Source of the DNA: Butyrivibrio sp. M55
GTDB taxonomy: Bacteria > Bacillota > Clostridia > Lachnospirales > Lachnospiraceae
DNA length: 64,000 nucleotides
Assembly: GCF_900116865.1 (NCBI RefSeq)
Contig: NZ_FPCD01000013.1
Coordinates: forward strand, 23,694 to 87,693
Direction: 5' to 3'
The translations under genes were made by a program, and so were the position numbers. The notes beneath the pieces are model-generated. The model made no database searches and was not told the origin of the DNA. It saw nothing but the letters and a program-made list of their open reading frames with translations. This document shows positions 37,085 to 46,934 of the stretch, piece after piece. The first letter of the stretch is position 1; each line of letters begins with the position of its first letter.

Positions 37085-37130
37085 TACTAATGAAACATAA
37101 CACTTTTATAACTGGAAGGAGACTTTAAAA

Positions 37131-37403
37131 ATGGATGCACAAAACTTTTTGACGATGAGTATGGACGAACTTGCAAATGAGATTTCTGAAACAAAGAAGA
37201 AATTATCTGCACTTGAGCAGCTTATGAAGATTCGCCAGCAGCTGGGTGAGAGAACAACCAGACAGATAGAAGCCAAAAAGAAGGCTGAGAAGAGAGCAGC
37301 TTTAAAGAATAACAGAACTGCAAGCACTTCCATGCCTGCATCAGATACGGTTGCCGAATCACAGTACGGACAGGATTTCTTTAGCGAACGCGAAGACTAT
37401 TAA
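37131..37403 (+). CDS. Small coiled-coil protein, 90 residues
   Basis: The first about 65 residues are strongly helical and charged (DELANEISETKKKLSALEQLMKIRQQLGE, QIEAKKKAEKRAALKNN), the remainder is polar and probably disordered. AAGGAG lies 11 bases before the ATG. No family recognised. It precedes the chemoreceptor genes but a 154-base gap with a new TATAAT separates them, so the link is uncertain. Confidence 0.65.
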   Translation: MDAQNFLTMSMDELANEISETKKKLSALEQLMKIRQQLGERTTRQIEAKKKAEKRAALKNNRTASTSMPASDTVAESQYGQDFFSEREDY

Positions 37404-37557
37404 AAACGCATGATCAGGGGAATTGTTTGGCAATTATAATAAGAGTATAAACAATTTCTTAATTATCGGTATATCGCATACTTATTTATTCTTATTGCGC
37501 TATAATTGCTTATATGACGAAGTGTATTTTCTTTTTGGAGGAAAGGAGTGCATGTAA

Positions 37558-39345
37558 GTGAATAATAGCGCAGAGAACAGAACAGAAGGAATTAGTTTTT
37601 TCAAAAAAATCGGTTTTCAGAATTTAGCTGTAAATGTAGTTATGCTTGTGATGTTTATTGTTGCGATAGGCATTATGGATGCAAATATGAAGAACATTAT
37701 AAGCATTTCCGTTGGGGCAAGTAATGATGAGATACAGCTTTTGAGTAAAGAAGCGAGACTCAGAGAAAATCTTATAACCATTGACGGTAATCTTTCAGCC
37801 TTGCTCGGCGCGGTATCGATGGGAACTAACGATCCGGCGAATTATGAGGTGTATTTTACAAATATTGATGCGGTAGAAAAAGAGATGCCGGATCTTCTTA
37901 CATATTTGCAGGGAAGTATTTTGGTTACTCAGGCGGAAAACGGTCCTGCACAGATGGATGAGATCAAGAAGACTACAGATTCTTTTTTGGCCATTACCGA
38001 TGATATGGTTGTTGCACTTCGTGCTGCGGATGCCGCAAAAGCGATGGATATATATATAAACCAGTATATAGATGCGCAGGCGGCTGTATACGCAGCTTAT
38101 GATGCTGCGGAAGCTTCAATCGCGGTGCTTGGAGATGAGCTTAAAGAATACCTTGATATGATGTATGGCAAGGCGGTCGTAAAGACTGTAGTGCTGGTGG
38201 TTGCATTTGTAATCATAATTGTTATCAGTCTTGTTCTTAACGAAACAAGAATAAGTAAGAAGATAACAGGTATTGTTTCTGAACTTCAGAAGATCATCAG
38301 GGGAATCAACAATAATGAAGGTGACCTTACCGCCAGAATTGAAACAAAAACAAGCACGGAGCTTACCTTTATAGTTGGCGGTATCAATAACTTTATTGAG
38401 ACTCTTCAGGGAATTATAAAAGAAGTTAAGGATGGCTCTGTTGTTCTTAATACATCTGCCGATTCAATGACGGATAAGATTGAAAAAGCAAGCGATAATA
38501 TCACCAATACATCGGCTGCTCTTGAAGAGCTGTCCGCAAGTATGGATACCGTATCGACAACTGCGGACCAGATTTCGGGAAGGCTTGATGAAGTTAAAGA
38601 AGCAACTTCCGAGATCAGACAGGAAGCTGCAAACGGAGCAGAAACTGCCGAGAATATCAAGAAAGAAGCCGATGAGATCAAGAACGAAGCTCTTAAGAAG
38701 AAAGAGAATACCGGCGTGAAGGTCGAAGAACTCAGTGCGGTTCTTGAAAAATCCGTTAAAGACAGTGAGAAGGTTGCGCAGATCAATGAACTTACCAAGG
38801 TTATCCTTGATATTGCGTCACAGACAAACCTTCTTGCTCTTAATGCTTCGATTGAGGCTGCAAGAGCGGGCGAAGCGGGCAAAGGCTTTGCGGTTGTTGC
38901 CGAAGAGATCAGTGCACTTGCCGAAAACAGCAGACAGACAGCAGGAAACATCCAGACGATCAGTAATGAAGTTACTGAAGCGGTTAATACGCTTTCAACC
39001 AACGCCATGGATGTTATAGAGTTTATAAATAATGACGTATTGAATGACTATGATACATTCGTTGAGACCAGCGATAAGTATGAAAATACCGCGGTTGTCA
39101 TGGATGATATCCTTGATAAATTTAACAGAAAAGCAGATAACCTTAACACAATCATGGATAAGATGGCTGACTCAGTTGAATCCATTACTGAGTCTGTAAA
39201 AGAGAGTACTCAGGCAATCAACCTTTCGGCAGCAAATTCTTCCGAGATTGTCGGACAGATTCAGGGTATCAGCGAAGCAATGGGAGAGAACAACAAGGTT
39301 ACAGACCAGCTAAGCAACAGCACAAAGAGATTTGCAAATCTCTGA
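37558..39345 (+). CDS. Methyl-accepting chemotaxis protein with four-helix-bundle sensor
   Basis: A 595-residue chemoreceptor: membrane helix 1 (about residues 20-40), an extracellular helical domain of about 155 residues resembling four-helix-bundle sensors, membrane helix 2 (about 203-225), HAMP (about 226-290), and a cytoplasmic hairpin with tip [30 protein letters not shown]. The start is GTG 37558 with AAGGAG 9 bases upstream. An ATG-TAA pair sits directly before it (37553-37558). It forms a pair with the next chemoreceptor, 50 bases downstream. Confidence 0.9.
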   Translation: MNNSAENRTEGISFFKKIGFQNLAVNVVMLVMFIVAIGIMDANMKNIISISVGASNDEIQLLSKEARLRENLITIDGNLSALLGAVSMGTNDPANYEVYFTNIDAVEKEMPDLLTYLQGSILVTQAENGPAQMDEIKKTTDSFLAITDDMVVALRAADAAKAMDIYINQYIDAQAAVYAAYDAAEASIAVLGDELKEYLDMMYGKAVVKTVVLVVAFVIIIVISLVLNETRISKKITGIVSELQKIIRGINNNEGDLTARIETKTSTELTFIVGGINNFIETLQGIIKEVKDGSVVLNTSADSMTDKIEKASDNITNTSAALEELSASMDTVSTTADQISGRLDEVKEATSEIRQEAANGAETAENIKKEADEIKNEALKKKENTGVKVEELSAVLEKSVKDSEKVAQINELTKVILDIASQTNLLALNASIEAARAGEAGKGFAVVAEEISALAENSRQTAGNIQTISNEVTEAVNTLSTNAMDVIEFINNDVLNDYDTFVETSDKYENTAVVMDDILDKFNRKADNLNTIMDKMADSVESITESVKESTQAINLSAANSSEIVGQIQGISEAMGENNKVTDQLSNSTKRFANL

Positions 39346-39395
39346 TTTGGGGACGGGGGATCACCACCTTTTGTACATGAAAGGAGAGCCGCTCA

Positions 39396-41471
39396 ATGAA
39401 AAAGCTGAACAGCCTTAGGGTTAAGCTGACTGCATTCTTTCTGATACCTGTCATCTTTATAATTATTGTTGGGTATACCGCTTACTCTATAGCATCAAGT
39501 GGAACACAGGAAACTTATGAAAGTAATGCCGTAACTGCGCTGCAGCAGATGGCAAATTACTATGAGCTTACCTTTTCGGTTGTTGAGGGTAAGACAGAGC
39601 AGCTCTCCGGTCTTTCTGAGCTTAAAAACTATTACGGCGGGGCATATACGGATACCGAGGAGTCAAGGAATGCTCTTTCCGAGATATACCGAAGTGCCAG
39701 AAACCTTGCCCAGTCGGACAATATAGTCGGAGATATGTCTATCCTGGCCTATAAACAGACATCGTTTTCCGTGGCAAACGGAAACTATCTGATGTTTAAT
39801 TATGGCGGATCATCGGCAGCAGATGAATTTGATAAGACAGGTGATTCTTCTTTATTATCTGCAAGTCCCAATGCAGGTGCATGGATGGGAACGAGAGTAT
39901 TCATCGATTCCTATCAGGGCGCCAATGCCATTGAGGGCACTCCTTATTGTGCGGTCTATGTAGAGCCATTTTATGATTCGCTCGGTGAAAAACTCGGCTA
40001 TATTTCCACAGATATAAGACTTGATACATCTCTTGTTGCGCTTGAAAGAATCAACCTCGGCGAAGGAAGCACATTTGCATTTATAACTTCCGACGGCGTT
40101 GAGACCAACATGAACGGCAAGAGTAACGCAAACGAAACAATCTTTGCCAATACAACATTCTTTGAAGATATTAAAGCATCTTCCGAGGCATCGGGAGTTG
40201 AGTGGATGAAAGATGCCACAGACAATAAAGTATATCTATATGTCTATGCAAAAGTAGGAGAGTCCGGAGCGGTTATTTGTGGCCGCATTCCCGAGACTGT
40301 GATAAGCGGAAGCGTAAATAACATAAGAGTTGCATCTGTTATCGCAGTGATCCTTGCAACTGTTGTTTCTTCGATAGTCGGAATTATCGTATCGAACAGC
40401 ATCGGAAGCACGGTTAAGGGAATATCGGATGGATTCGAACAGGCTGCACAGGGCGATCTTACAGTTTCAATCAGTTCAAAGCGCCGTGATGAGTTCGGTG
40501 CACTTTCAGGTTCAGCAAGCAAAATGATAGAAAATACCAAGCGACTTCTTCTTAAGATATCAGCAACCGCCGATTCCCTTAAGAAGTCCTCGGATGATAT
40601 CGGAGGAGCATCAGAGTCGCTTGTTACTGCGTCCGAAAATATTACATCATCTGTCGACGAGATCAGACTTGGTCTCGATCAGCAGGCGAATGATGCTCAA
40701 GGTTGTCTTGATGAGGCCGACGTACTGACGGAAAAGATCGAAGTTGTAAGAAAGAATGTACAAGCGATCGGAGATATGGCATCAGATGCGGATGAATCTG
40801 TTAAAAATGGTATCGAAGCGGTAGAAAACCTTAAGATAAAGGCAAATGAGACCAGCGAAGTTACCAATGGCGTTATAGAGGATATCGAAGCTCTCGCAAA
40901 AGAAACATCATCTATCGGAAACATCATTGCTACGATCGATGAGATTGCAAGAAGGACAAATCTCCTTTCTCTTAACGCATCGATTGAGGCTGCAAGAGCG
41001 GGAGCTGCCGGAAAAGGCTTCTCCGTAGTTGCGGAGGAAATCAGAATGCTTGCCGAACAGAGTGCAGTTTCCGCGGGTGAGATTGGAAATATCATCACAA
41101 CGGTTACGGCAAAGACCGAGCAGACGGCGACCGCAGCCAAGCATGCGGAAGAAATCGTAAAACAGCAGGAAGAAGCGGTAGAAGCAACGCTTTCGGAATT
41201 TAATGTAATAAATGAAAACTTCAAGACGATTGCCGATCATCTTAAAGAGATCGGACTTCAGGTGGCCGATATGGAAAAGGCGAAAGTCAATACACTTTCT
41301 GCTATTGACGGTATCTCGGCAGTTTCGGAAGAAGCGGCTGCTTCGTCTTCGGAAGTTGGAAATACGGCTCTTGATGCACAGAATGCTGCAAAGAATCTGA
41401 ATGATGTCATCAAGGATCTTAGAGGCGCAGCTGATTCACTGACAACAGAGCTCACGGGATTCAAGTTATGA
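39396..41471 (+). CDS. Methyl-accepting chemotaxis protein with dCache-type sensor
   Basis: A 691-residue chemoreceptor. A membrane helix (about residues 9-31) leads into a large extracellular double-Cache-like domain (about 35-300), a second helix (about 307-330), HAMP, and the signalling hairpin with tip [31 protein letters not shown]. dCache domains usually bind amino acids or small organic acids directly, but the ligand motif is not decisive here. AAAGGAGAG is 8-9 bases before the ATG. The gene lies between another chemoreceptor and a solute-binding lipoprotein gene, 38 bases away, which may share its ligand. Confidence 0.92.
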   Translation: MKKLNSLRVKLTAFFLIPVIFIIIVGYTAYSIASSGTQETYESNAVTALQQMANYYELTFSVVEGKTEQLSGLSELKNYYGGAYTDTEESRNALSEIYRSARNLAQSDNIVGDMSILAYKQTSFSVANGNYLMFNYGGSSAADEFDKTGDSSLLSASPNAGAWMGTRVFIDSYQGANAIEGTPYCAVYVEPFYDSLGEKLGYISTDIRLDTSLVALERINLGEGSTFAFITSDGVETNMNGKSNANETIFANTTFFEDIKASSEASGVEWMKDATDNKVYLYVYAKVGESGAVICGRIPETVISGSVNNIRVASVIAVILATVVSSIVGIIVSNSIGSTVKGISDGFEQAAQGDLTVSISSKRRDEFGALSGSASKMIENTKRLLLKISATADSLKKSSDDIGGASESLVTASENITSSVDEIRLGLDQQANDAQGCLDEADVLTEKIEVVRKNVQAIGDMASDADESVKNGIEAVENLKIKANETSEVTNGVIEDIEALAKETSSIGNIIATIDEIARRTNLLSLNASIEAARAGAAGKGFSVVAEEIRMLAEQSAVSAGEIGNIITTVTAKTEQTATAAKHAEEIVKQQEEAVEATLSEFNVINENFKTIADHLKEIGLQVADMEKAKVNTLSAIDGISAVSEEAAASSSEVGNTALDAQNAAKNLNDVIKDLRGAADSLTTELTGFKL

Positions 41472-41509
41472 TGACCGGCGGACAATGATCAATAAGGAGG
41501 ATTACACGC

Positions 41510-43555
41510 ATGAATAGAAAACATATTGCGCTGTCTCTTGCGGTGGTTATAGTCTTGACGGTATCAGGATGCGGCAGCAGAAGTGTAAAATTAAATCAAA
41601 GAACAGAGTCTTTTACCGATACATCGTATGAGCAACCGGCTTCTGAGGAAGCCGCAACGTCGCAGGCAGTCTCTGAAGTAAACAGAGGAAGCCTCAACTA
41701 TTCGGAAGCACCTGAACTGTCAGCAAAGGTAGGTGACGGAAGCCTTCCTGCTGTTGATAGCAGGCTCCCTATTAAAGAAGATGTCTTTATCGCACAGACG
41801 GATGCAACGGGAAATGCCCTTGAGATTGGCGAGTACTGCGGAAATTGTAATATGCAGGGAGTTTCGGGTTCATGGGGTATAGCAAGACCTGTGCTTGAGA
41901 GTATTATCAGGTACAACTGCGACGGTAGCTACGTTCCGAACGTAATTAAGAGCTATGAAGCAAACGAAGATTATACAGAATGGACGTTCAAATTAAGACA
42001 AGGAATGAAGTGGTCCGACGGCGACGACTTTAATGCGGATGACATTACATTCTGGTACTACATGGTTCATATCAACAATTATGATACAAAGGCAAGCTGG
42101 GAAGCGCTCAAGGATAATGAGACGGGCGAATTCGCCGTGCTTAAAAAAGTTGACGATTATACCGTAACCTGGAAATTTGATACGCCCAAGTATCCCGGTG
42201 CTTTTATTGAGAACGGTGATCTTAAGTGGTGCTGGGCGCCTTCACATTACCTGATAGATCTTATTCCTGCGTCGCTATATGTAGAGAATGAATATTGGGA
42301 AAATACGGGACTTTCCGACGGACAGGTATTGGCTAACGCCGCAGCTAAGGGAATGTCCTTTGAGTCTGTAGCCGATCTTGGAAAAAATGCCTGCTACTAT
42401 TTCTGGAATGTTTCGGGTATCCCGACAGTAAACTCCTTTGTTCTAAGTACAGAGGAAGGGCATAACTCAAAAAGCTCGGAAATATGCATACTTGAAAGAA
42501 ATCCGTATTACTGGAAAGTTGATGCGGAGGGCAAGCAACTTCCGTATTTTGACAATATCTATATGTTCAATGAACTCGAAGATAAAACGGCGGCTTTTGC
42601 AAATGGCGAGCTCGATTACATGGATGTAGGAATGGAGCAAATAGGTTCAATGCTTTCGGAGCTTGGAGATGCAGCTATACTTAAGACGGTGCTTGGCTCG
42701 AGCTGGGGAGCGGATCAGCTGACATTTAACTATACATGTAAAGACAAGAACTATGCAGATCTTTTTGCAAATCCCGATTTCCGTCAGGCGGTTTCCATGT
42801 GCGTTGACCGTCAGGAAATATCGCTCCGTATCTCGGAAGGATTCATGAGACCGGGACAGTGTGCGCCGTCAACGGGAAGCATGGGATATGACGAAGAGTG
42901 GTCCAAGAAGTGGACGGATTATGATTTTGCTTCGGCGCAAAAACTCTTTGAGGGATGCGGACTTAAGCTTGGAAGCGACGGATATTATCACTTTGCGGAC
43001 GGTTCGGACCTTTCGATTGATTTTGTATCTCTTGAAGGAAATGCAGATACCATATACAGCGCATTAAAGAGATATTTTGATTCCGCACACCTTAAGACAA
43101 CTCTTACGGATTATGATACGGAAACCTATGATCAGCTTATTGACGATAATGACTGGATCGCATCGATGTGTCCTCATATGGACGCCGGTGGACTTTCGCT
43201 AAGTGAGAGAGCAGCTGCTTTTGTACCGATAGCACAGGCTGCCGAGTGGTATGGAGAGTACGGAACGTATTATACCGATCACAGCCTGGGAGTTGCACCT
43301 ACGGGAGATATGGAAAAGCTCGTCGAATACTATGAGCAGTGGATCAACACGGCGGACAGCGCCAAGAGAGATGAGATAGCATCTAGCATCTATGAACTTC
43401 ACAAGAATAACCTCTGGTCCATAGCTTATGTAGAAGGCGCCAATTCCTACTGCCTCATAAATCCGAAGTTCCACAACTTCGCAAATAAGCTCGTAAGCAA
43501 TGACCTGTATCAGTATATGAATATTTACCACTTTGAGACTTTATTCAAAAAGTGA
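41510..43555 (+). CDS. Family 5 solute-binding lipoprotein (oligopeptide-type), orphan
   Basis: A 681-residue SBP_bac_5 lipoprotein. Signal peptide with LTVSGC (lipid Cys21), Ser/Glu-rich linker, then the large receptor fold with the family patterns WTFKLRQGMKWSDG, NADDITFWYY and NPDFRQAVSMCVDRQEI. These receptors bind peptides, nickel chelates or oligosaccharides. No permease or ATPase genes follow, so it either serves a distant ABC importer or works as a ligand receptor for the adjacent chemoreceptors. A strong AAGGAGG is present. The mature protein is longer than average for the family. Confidence 0.9.
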   Translation: MNRKHIALSLAVVIVLTVSGCGSRSVKLNQRTESFTDTSYEQPASEEAATSQAVSEVNRGSLNYSEAPELSAKVGDGSLPAVDSRLPIKEDVFIAQTDATGNALEIGEYCGNCNMQGVSGSWGIARPVLESIIRYNCDGSYVPNVIKSYEANEDYTEWTFKLRQGMKWSDGDDFNADDITFWYYMVHINNYDTKASWEALKDNETGEFAVLKKVDDYTVTWKFDTPKYPGAFIENGDLKWCWAPSHYLIDLIPASLYVENEYWENTGLSDGQVLANAAAKGMSFESVADLGKNACYYFWNVSGIPTVNSFVLSTEEGHNSKSSEICILERNPYYWKVDAEGKQLPYFDNIYMFNELEDKTAAFANGELDYMDVGMEQIGSMLSELGDAAILKTVLGSSWGADQLTFNYTCKDKNYADLFANPDFRQAVSMCVDRQEISLRISEGFMRPGQCAPSTGSMGYDEEWSKKWTDYDFASAQKLFEGCGLKLGSDGYYHFADGSDLSIDFVSLEGNADTIYSALKRYFDSAHLKTTLTDYDTETYDQLIDDNDWIASMCPHMDAGGLSLSERAAAFVPIAQAAEWYGEYGTYYTDHSLGVAPTGDMEKLVEYYEQWINTADSAKRDEIASSIYELHKNNLWSIAYVEGANSYCLINPKFHNFANKLVSNDLYQYMNIYHFETLFKK

Positions 43556-43573
43556 TAGAATTTACCATTATCA

Positions 43574-43603
43574 GTGCCATTAAGTGTAATAGCTTAATGG
43601 CAC
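43574..43603 (+). repeat. Perfect 11-bp hairpin after the SBP gene
   Basis: GTGCCATTAAG / CTTAATGGCAC with an 8-base loop, without a T-run. It lies in the leader of the next gene; it may be a weak terminator, an mRNA 3' stabiliser or an operator. Confidence 0.6.
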
Positions 43604-43626
43604 TTAAGATTAATGGGATGGTAAAA

Positions 43627-45000
43627 ATGACTTACAGGATTATTGCTTTATTTTTTATGCTTGTGTTCTACGGCATATATTTTACTAAGATGATGCTTCA
43701 GAAAAAGAAGGGCATTGTCACCGATCAGATCGCAAAGGGGAAAAGTCGCGACAAAGGCTACTATATTGAGCTTACAATGAAGATTGCGACTTACCTTGCT
43801 CCGCTTGCCGAGGTTATATCGATCGTCCTCGGAACGGTGGGCTTTCCGTTGATGTTTAGGATCATTGGAATGTACTTTGCGTTTGTAGGGGACATTGTCT
43901 TTTTTACTTCTGTATATACGATGCGCGACAGCTGGAGAGCGGGCGTTGCGGAAGATGATAAAGAGAAAAGAAATCTTGTGACGATAGGGATATATAACTA
44001 CTCAAGAAACCCTGCGTTTCTCGGATTCGACCTCGTGTACATCGGAATCCTTCTGATGTTCTTTAATCCGGTACTTCTTGTGATCTCTGTATTTGCAATG
44101 GTGATGCTCCACCTGCAGATCTTACGTGAAGAGAAATTTCTTGAAAAAACCTACGGAAGCGAATATACGCAGTACAAAGGCAGAACAAGCAGATATGCCG
44201 GAGTGGGACGACCTACGCCGTCAAAGATACTCATGTATATCTACTTTGTACTTACTATCTGGTCGGTTCTGTATTATTTTACATGCCTTGCGTACGGCGG
44301 AGGACTGACACTCTCGTGGGTATGGCTGTGGCTGATAATCGCAGCATTTTCCGCACTTAGAGTCTTTATGCTAAAGCGTCGAATAGACGGAAGGGAAAAG
44401 AAAAAGCTCCCTGCGGCGGTTAAATGGGGATATCGCATTGCTTTCACGGTATTTCTGACATATTTTGCAATAACCGAAGTTAAGATAATCCGTGCAATGA
44501 GCGCAAGACCAAAGGAAGACCTTGATTACATCATAGTTCTCGGCGCCGGACTTAAAGGAACCGAGCCTAGCAATCAGTACAAAGCAAGGATAAGAAAGGC
44601 AGCAGAGTACCTGGATGAAAATGAAAATACGAAGATCATTGCATCGGGCGGTCAGGGCAGCGATGAGGAGATAAGCGAGGCTGAGTGTGCAAAGAGAAAG
44701 CTCATAGATCAGTACGGTATCGATGAAAACAGGATCATCCTCGAAGAAAAGTCTACCGACACGGAGGAGAATCTTAGATACAGTCTTGAGATTATAGGTG
44801 ACCCTACGATATCAACAGGCATAGTGACCAACGGCTTCCACGAGCTCAGAGCAATGTCGATAGCCAAAAGAGAAGGGTATAAGAACGTTTCTTCCGTTCC
44901 TGCGAAAACTCTTTTCCCATGCGGAATTCACTATGTTGTCAGGGAATTCTTTGGGATGACGGAGTTCTATCTTAAGGAGATTTGTTATAGCCAGCGATAA
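43627..45000 (+). CDS. Fusion of isoprenylcysteine/phospholipid-type methyltransferase and YdcF-like (DUF218) domain
   Basis: A 457-residue membrane protein. The N-terminal half (about residues 1-215) has several membrane helices and the ICMT/PEMT pattern IYNYSRNPAFLGFDLVYIG, with the acidic EEKFL later, as in prenylcysteine or phospholipid N/O-methyltransferases. After two further helices, the C-terminal domain (about 300-450) is YdcF/SanA-like: YIIVLGAGLKGTEPS, ASGGQGSDEEISEAE and ILEEKSTDTEENL. The combination suggests envelope lipid or cell-wall modification, but the substrate is unknown. Start uncertain: ATG 43627 or 43618; earlier starts lie inside a hairpin. Confidence 0.82.
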   Translation: MTYRIIALFFMLVFYGIYFTKMMLQKKKGIVTDQIAKGKSRDKGYYIELTMKIATYLAPLAEVISIVLGTVGFPLMFRIIGMYFAFVGDIVFFTSVYTMRDSWRAGVAEDDKEKRNLVTIGIYNYSRNPAFLGFDLVYIGILLMFFNPVLLVISVFAMVMLHLQILREEKFLEKTYGSEYTQYKGRTSRYAGVGRPTPSKILMYIYFVLTIWSVLYYFTCLAYGGGLTLSWVWLWLIIAAFSALRVFMLKRRIDGREKKKLPAAVKWGYRIAFTVFLTYFAITEVKIIRAMSARPKEDLDYIIVLGAGLKGTEPSNQYKARIRKAAEYLDENENTKIIASGGQGSDEEISEAECAKRKLIDQYGIDENRIILEEKSTDTEENLRYSLEIIGDPTISTGIVTNGFHELRAMSIAKREGYKNVSSVPAKTLFPCGIHYVVREFFGMTEFYLKEICYSQR

Positions 45001-45032
45001 GTAAAGCGTAATATCAAATACTTTCAAAATTA

Positions 45033-45062
45033 TTGACAGATAAAATTGAGAAATTATATAAT
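45033..45062 (+). promoter_or_regulatory. Consensus sigma-A promoter of the ABC/nitrogenase-like operon
   Basis: TTGACA (45033-45038), 18 bases, TATAAT (45057-45062). Transcription should start near 45069, leaving a leader of about 180 bases before the first gene. Confidence 0.85.
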
Positions 45063-45068
45063 CCCTAT

Positions 45069-45222
45069 CAAGATGGTAGGAAATAAAACTACTTGAAATA
45101 ATAATCATATAAAGAAATTAGTTAACTGCAAGAAACAAAAATGCAACTGACTGGAAAACCGGAGGTGACACATAAGCATAGTGTGTTGTCTTCGGTTATT
45201 TAGTTTCTTGCGTTATTTTTTT
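45069..45222 (+). promoter_or_regulatory. Structured leader ending in a terminator-like U7, candidate riboswitch or attenuator
   Basis: The untranslated leader folds into nested helices. Outer stem: TAAC(t)GCAAGAAAC (45123-45136) with GTTTCTTGC-GTTA (45203-45215), followed at once by T7 (45216-45222). Inner stem: 16 pairs, four of them G.U, 45157-45172 with 45182-45197, loop TAAGCATAG. A small CTGG-AAAA-CCGG hairpin (45151-45162) would compete with the inner stem. A further stem, CAA..GTAG / CTAC-TTG, may form upstream near 45069-45096. The AAGGAGGAG ribosome binding site follows. I could not match it to a known riboswitch class; T-box motifs are absent. Confidence 0.62.
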
Positions 45223-45249
45223 ACCCAAAAATAAGGAGGAGTCGGGCAG

Positions 45250-46008
45250 ATGATAGCAGTAGAGCACGTGAAAAAGAGCTTTGGCAAGCAAAGTGTGTTA
45301 AAGGATGTTTCTCTTGAGATAGATGATGGGGATGTGGTGGTTATTCTTGGACCCAGCGGATCGGGAAAAACGACGCTCCTTAGATGTATCAATTTTTTGG
45401 AAAGAGCGGATGAAGGAAATCTGCTGATAATCAATGAGAGAATCGATCTTCACAGTGCCAAGCGCAAAGAAATTTTGAATGTCAGAAAAAGAGTAGCTTT
45501 TGTATTTCAGAACTATGGTCTGTTTGCGAACAAGACGGCTCTTCAGAATATAACAGAAGGCCTTATTGTAAGTAGGAAAGTGCCGAAGGATGAGGCCAAT
45601 AAAAAGGGAGAAGAGATACTTGAATGGGTAGGGCTTCTTGATAAAAAAGATTATTATCCTAGTCAGCTTTCGGGCGGGCAGCAGCAAAGAATCGGCATAG
45701 CCAGGGCTGTTGCGCTTGATCCTGAACTTATTCTTTTTGATGAGCCGACATCAGCACTTGATCCCGAACTTGTGGGTGATGTGCTTTCGCTTATAAGAAA
45801 GGTTGCCAAAAAAGGAATTCCAATGGTGATAGTCACACATGAAATGTCTTTTGCGCAGGAAGTCGCCAATAAGGTGGTATTCATGGACGGAGGAGTCATT
45901 GTGGAACAGGGAACACCTAAGGATATCTTTTACCATCCGAAGGAAGAAAGAACCAAAAAGTTCCTTGAGAGAGTGCTTATTCAGGAAAAAGAGATTTATT
46001 ACATATGA
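45250..46008 (+). CDS. Polar amino acid-type ABC transporter ATPase
   Basis: A 252-residue ATPase of the GlnQ/ArtP type. Walker A is GPSGSGKTT, the Q-loop lies in [11 protein letters not shown], the signature is LSGGQQQR, Walker B is [14 protein letters not shown] and the H-loop is [10 protein letters not shown]. It powers import of the solute captured by the lipoprotein encoded next. AAGGAGGAG is 10 bases upstream of the ATG. The gene order, ATPase first, is less usual than binding protein first. The operon continues through two permease genes into the nitrogenase-like pair. Confidence 0.94.
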   Translation: MIAVEHVKKSFGKQSVLKDVSLEIDDGDVVVILGPSGSGKTTLLRCINFLERADEGNLLIINERIDLHSAKRKEILNVRKRVAFVFQNYGLFANKTALQNITEGLIVSRKVPKDEANKKGEEILEWVGLLDKKDYYPSQLSGGQQQRIGIARAVALDPELILFDEPTSALDPELVGDVLSLIRKVAKKGIPMVIVTHEMSFAQEVANKVVFMDGGVIVEQGTPKDIFYHPKEERTKKFLERVLIQEKEIYYI

Positions 46009-46053
46009 TAAAAAAGCTTTTTTAATAAATAAAAATCAGAAGGAGGTTTCAGT

Positions 46054-46917
46054 ATGAAAAAATTTATCACGACGACAAAGATTAAGAAAAAAGGTTTGGC
46101 AGTCATAATGCTTGCTGTGCTTAGCGCGGGGATTTTGCAAGGGTGCGGAAGTAATGCGGCTTCTGCGAGTGCAAAAGGTAAAATCGATCAGGATGGTGTG
46201 GTAAAAGTCAAATTTGCGAGCGGAACGAACAACTGGCCGTTTTGCTACGTCGATGAAGAGGGAAATCCTGCGGGATTTGAATTTGATCTGATAAAAGAAG
46301 TGGACAATCTGCTTGAAAATTATGAGTTTGATATAACGAGTACGGAATGGGAAGACCTGGTAACATCCGTAAAGCTGGGAAAACTTGATATTGCCAGCTG
46401 GACTATAAAGAAAACACCTGAGAGGGAAAAAGAATTCCTGTTTGCCGATGAGTGGGTGACGACGCAGAAATTTTATCTGACGGTTGGAGCCAATAATGAA
46501 GAAATTCATAGTACAGATGACTTGCAGGGAGCAACCGTTGACGGATCTCATCCCGATGAATACATATATGTGCTTTGGGATAAGTACATCAAAGAACATC
46601 CGGAGCAGAACATTAACCTTATTGCATCGGGTAATCCTTTGAATGACGCGGGTATAGAAGCTCTTCAGAACGGTTCTACGGATGCGGTGTTCATGGATGA
46701 TGTGACTGTTGCGGGACAGAATGAGAAGCGCGGAAAAGTTCTTAAGATACTCGGAGAGCCTGTTTCGGAGGAACATGGATTTTACATATACAGCGAAGGT
46801 AACGAGGAACTCAAAGAGGCTGTCGATGAGGCGATAATTGAGCTTAAAGAAAACGGAACCTACGATGAACTCTATGATAAGTGGTTTTCGTTTATAACGG
46901 ATGAACTTATCAAATAA
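46054..46917 (+). CDS. Family 3 solute-binding lipoprotein
   Basis: A 287-residue receptor of the SBP_bac_3 type that usually binds polar amino acids, opines or sulfur-containing amino acids. Lipobox ILQGC with Cys at about residue 32; the domain shows the family patterns WPFCYVDEEGNPAGFEFDLIKEV and KLDIASWTIKKTPERE (the Arg that binds the carboxylate). Two features are unusual: a Cys close to the expected ligand entry (WPFC) and an inserted segment HPDEYIYVLWDKYIKEHPEQN. An AAGGAGG precedes the ATG. The solute is unknown but is presumably the substrate, or its precursor, of the reductase encoded downstream. Confidence 0.93.
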   Translation: MKKFITTTKIKKKGLAVIMLAVLSAGILQGCGSNAASASAKGKIDQDGVVKVKFASGTNNWPFCYVDEEGNPAGFEFDLIKEVDNLLENYEFDITSTEWEDLVTSVKLGKLDIASWTIKKTPEREKEFLFADEWVTTQKFYLTVGANNEEIHSTDDLQGATVDGSHPDEYIYVLWDKYIKEHPEQNINLIASGNPLNDAGIEALQNGSTDAVFMDDVTVAGQNEKRGKVLKILGEPVSEEHGFYIYSEGNEELKEAVDEAIIELKENGTYDELYDKWFSFITDELIK

Positions 46918-46934
46918 AAACAGGAGATGGGAGT

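Noticed and set aside
36687..37403. Toxin-antitoxin pair of the two small genes
   Set aside because: They are separated by a terminator and 189 bases, and neither resembles a known toxin or antitoxin.
45069..45222. T-box or S-box riboswitch
   Set aside because: No AGGGUGGNACCGCG T-box sequence and no S-box core; structure differs from the classes I can recall.
46036..46776. 246-codon reverse-strand ORF
   Set aside because: Antisense shadow of the family 3 binding lipoprotein.
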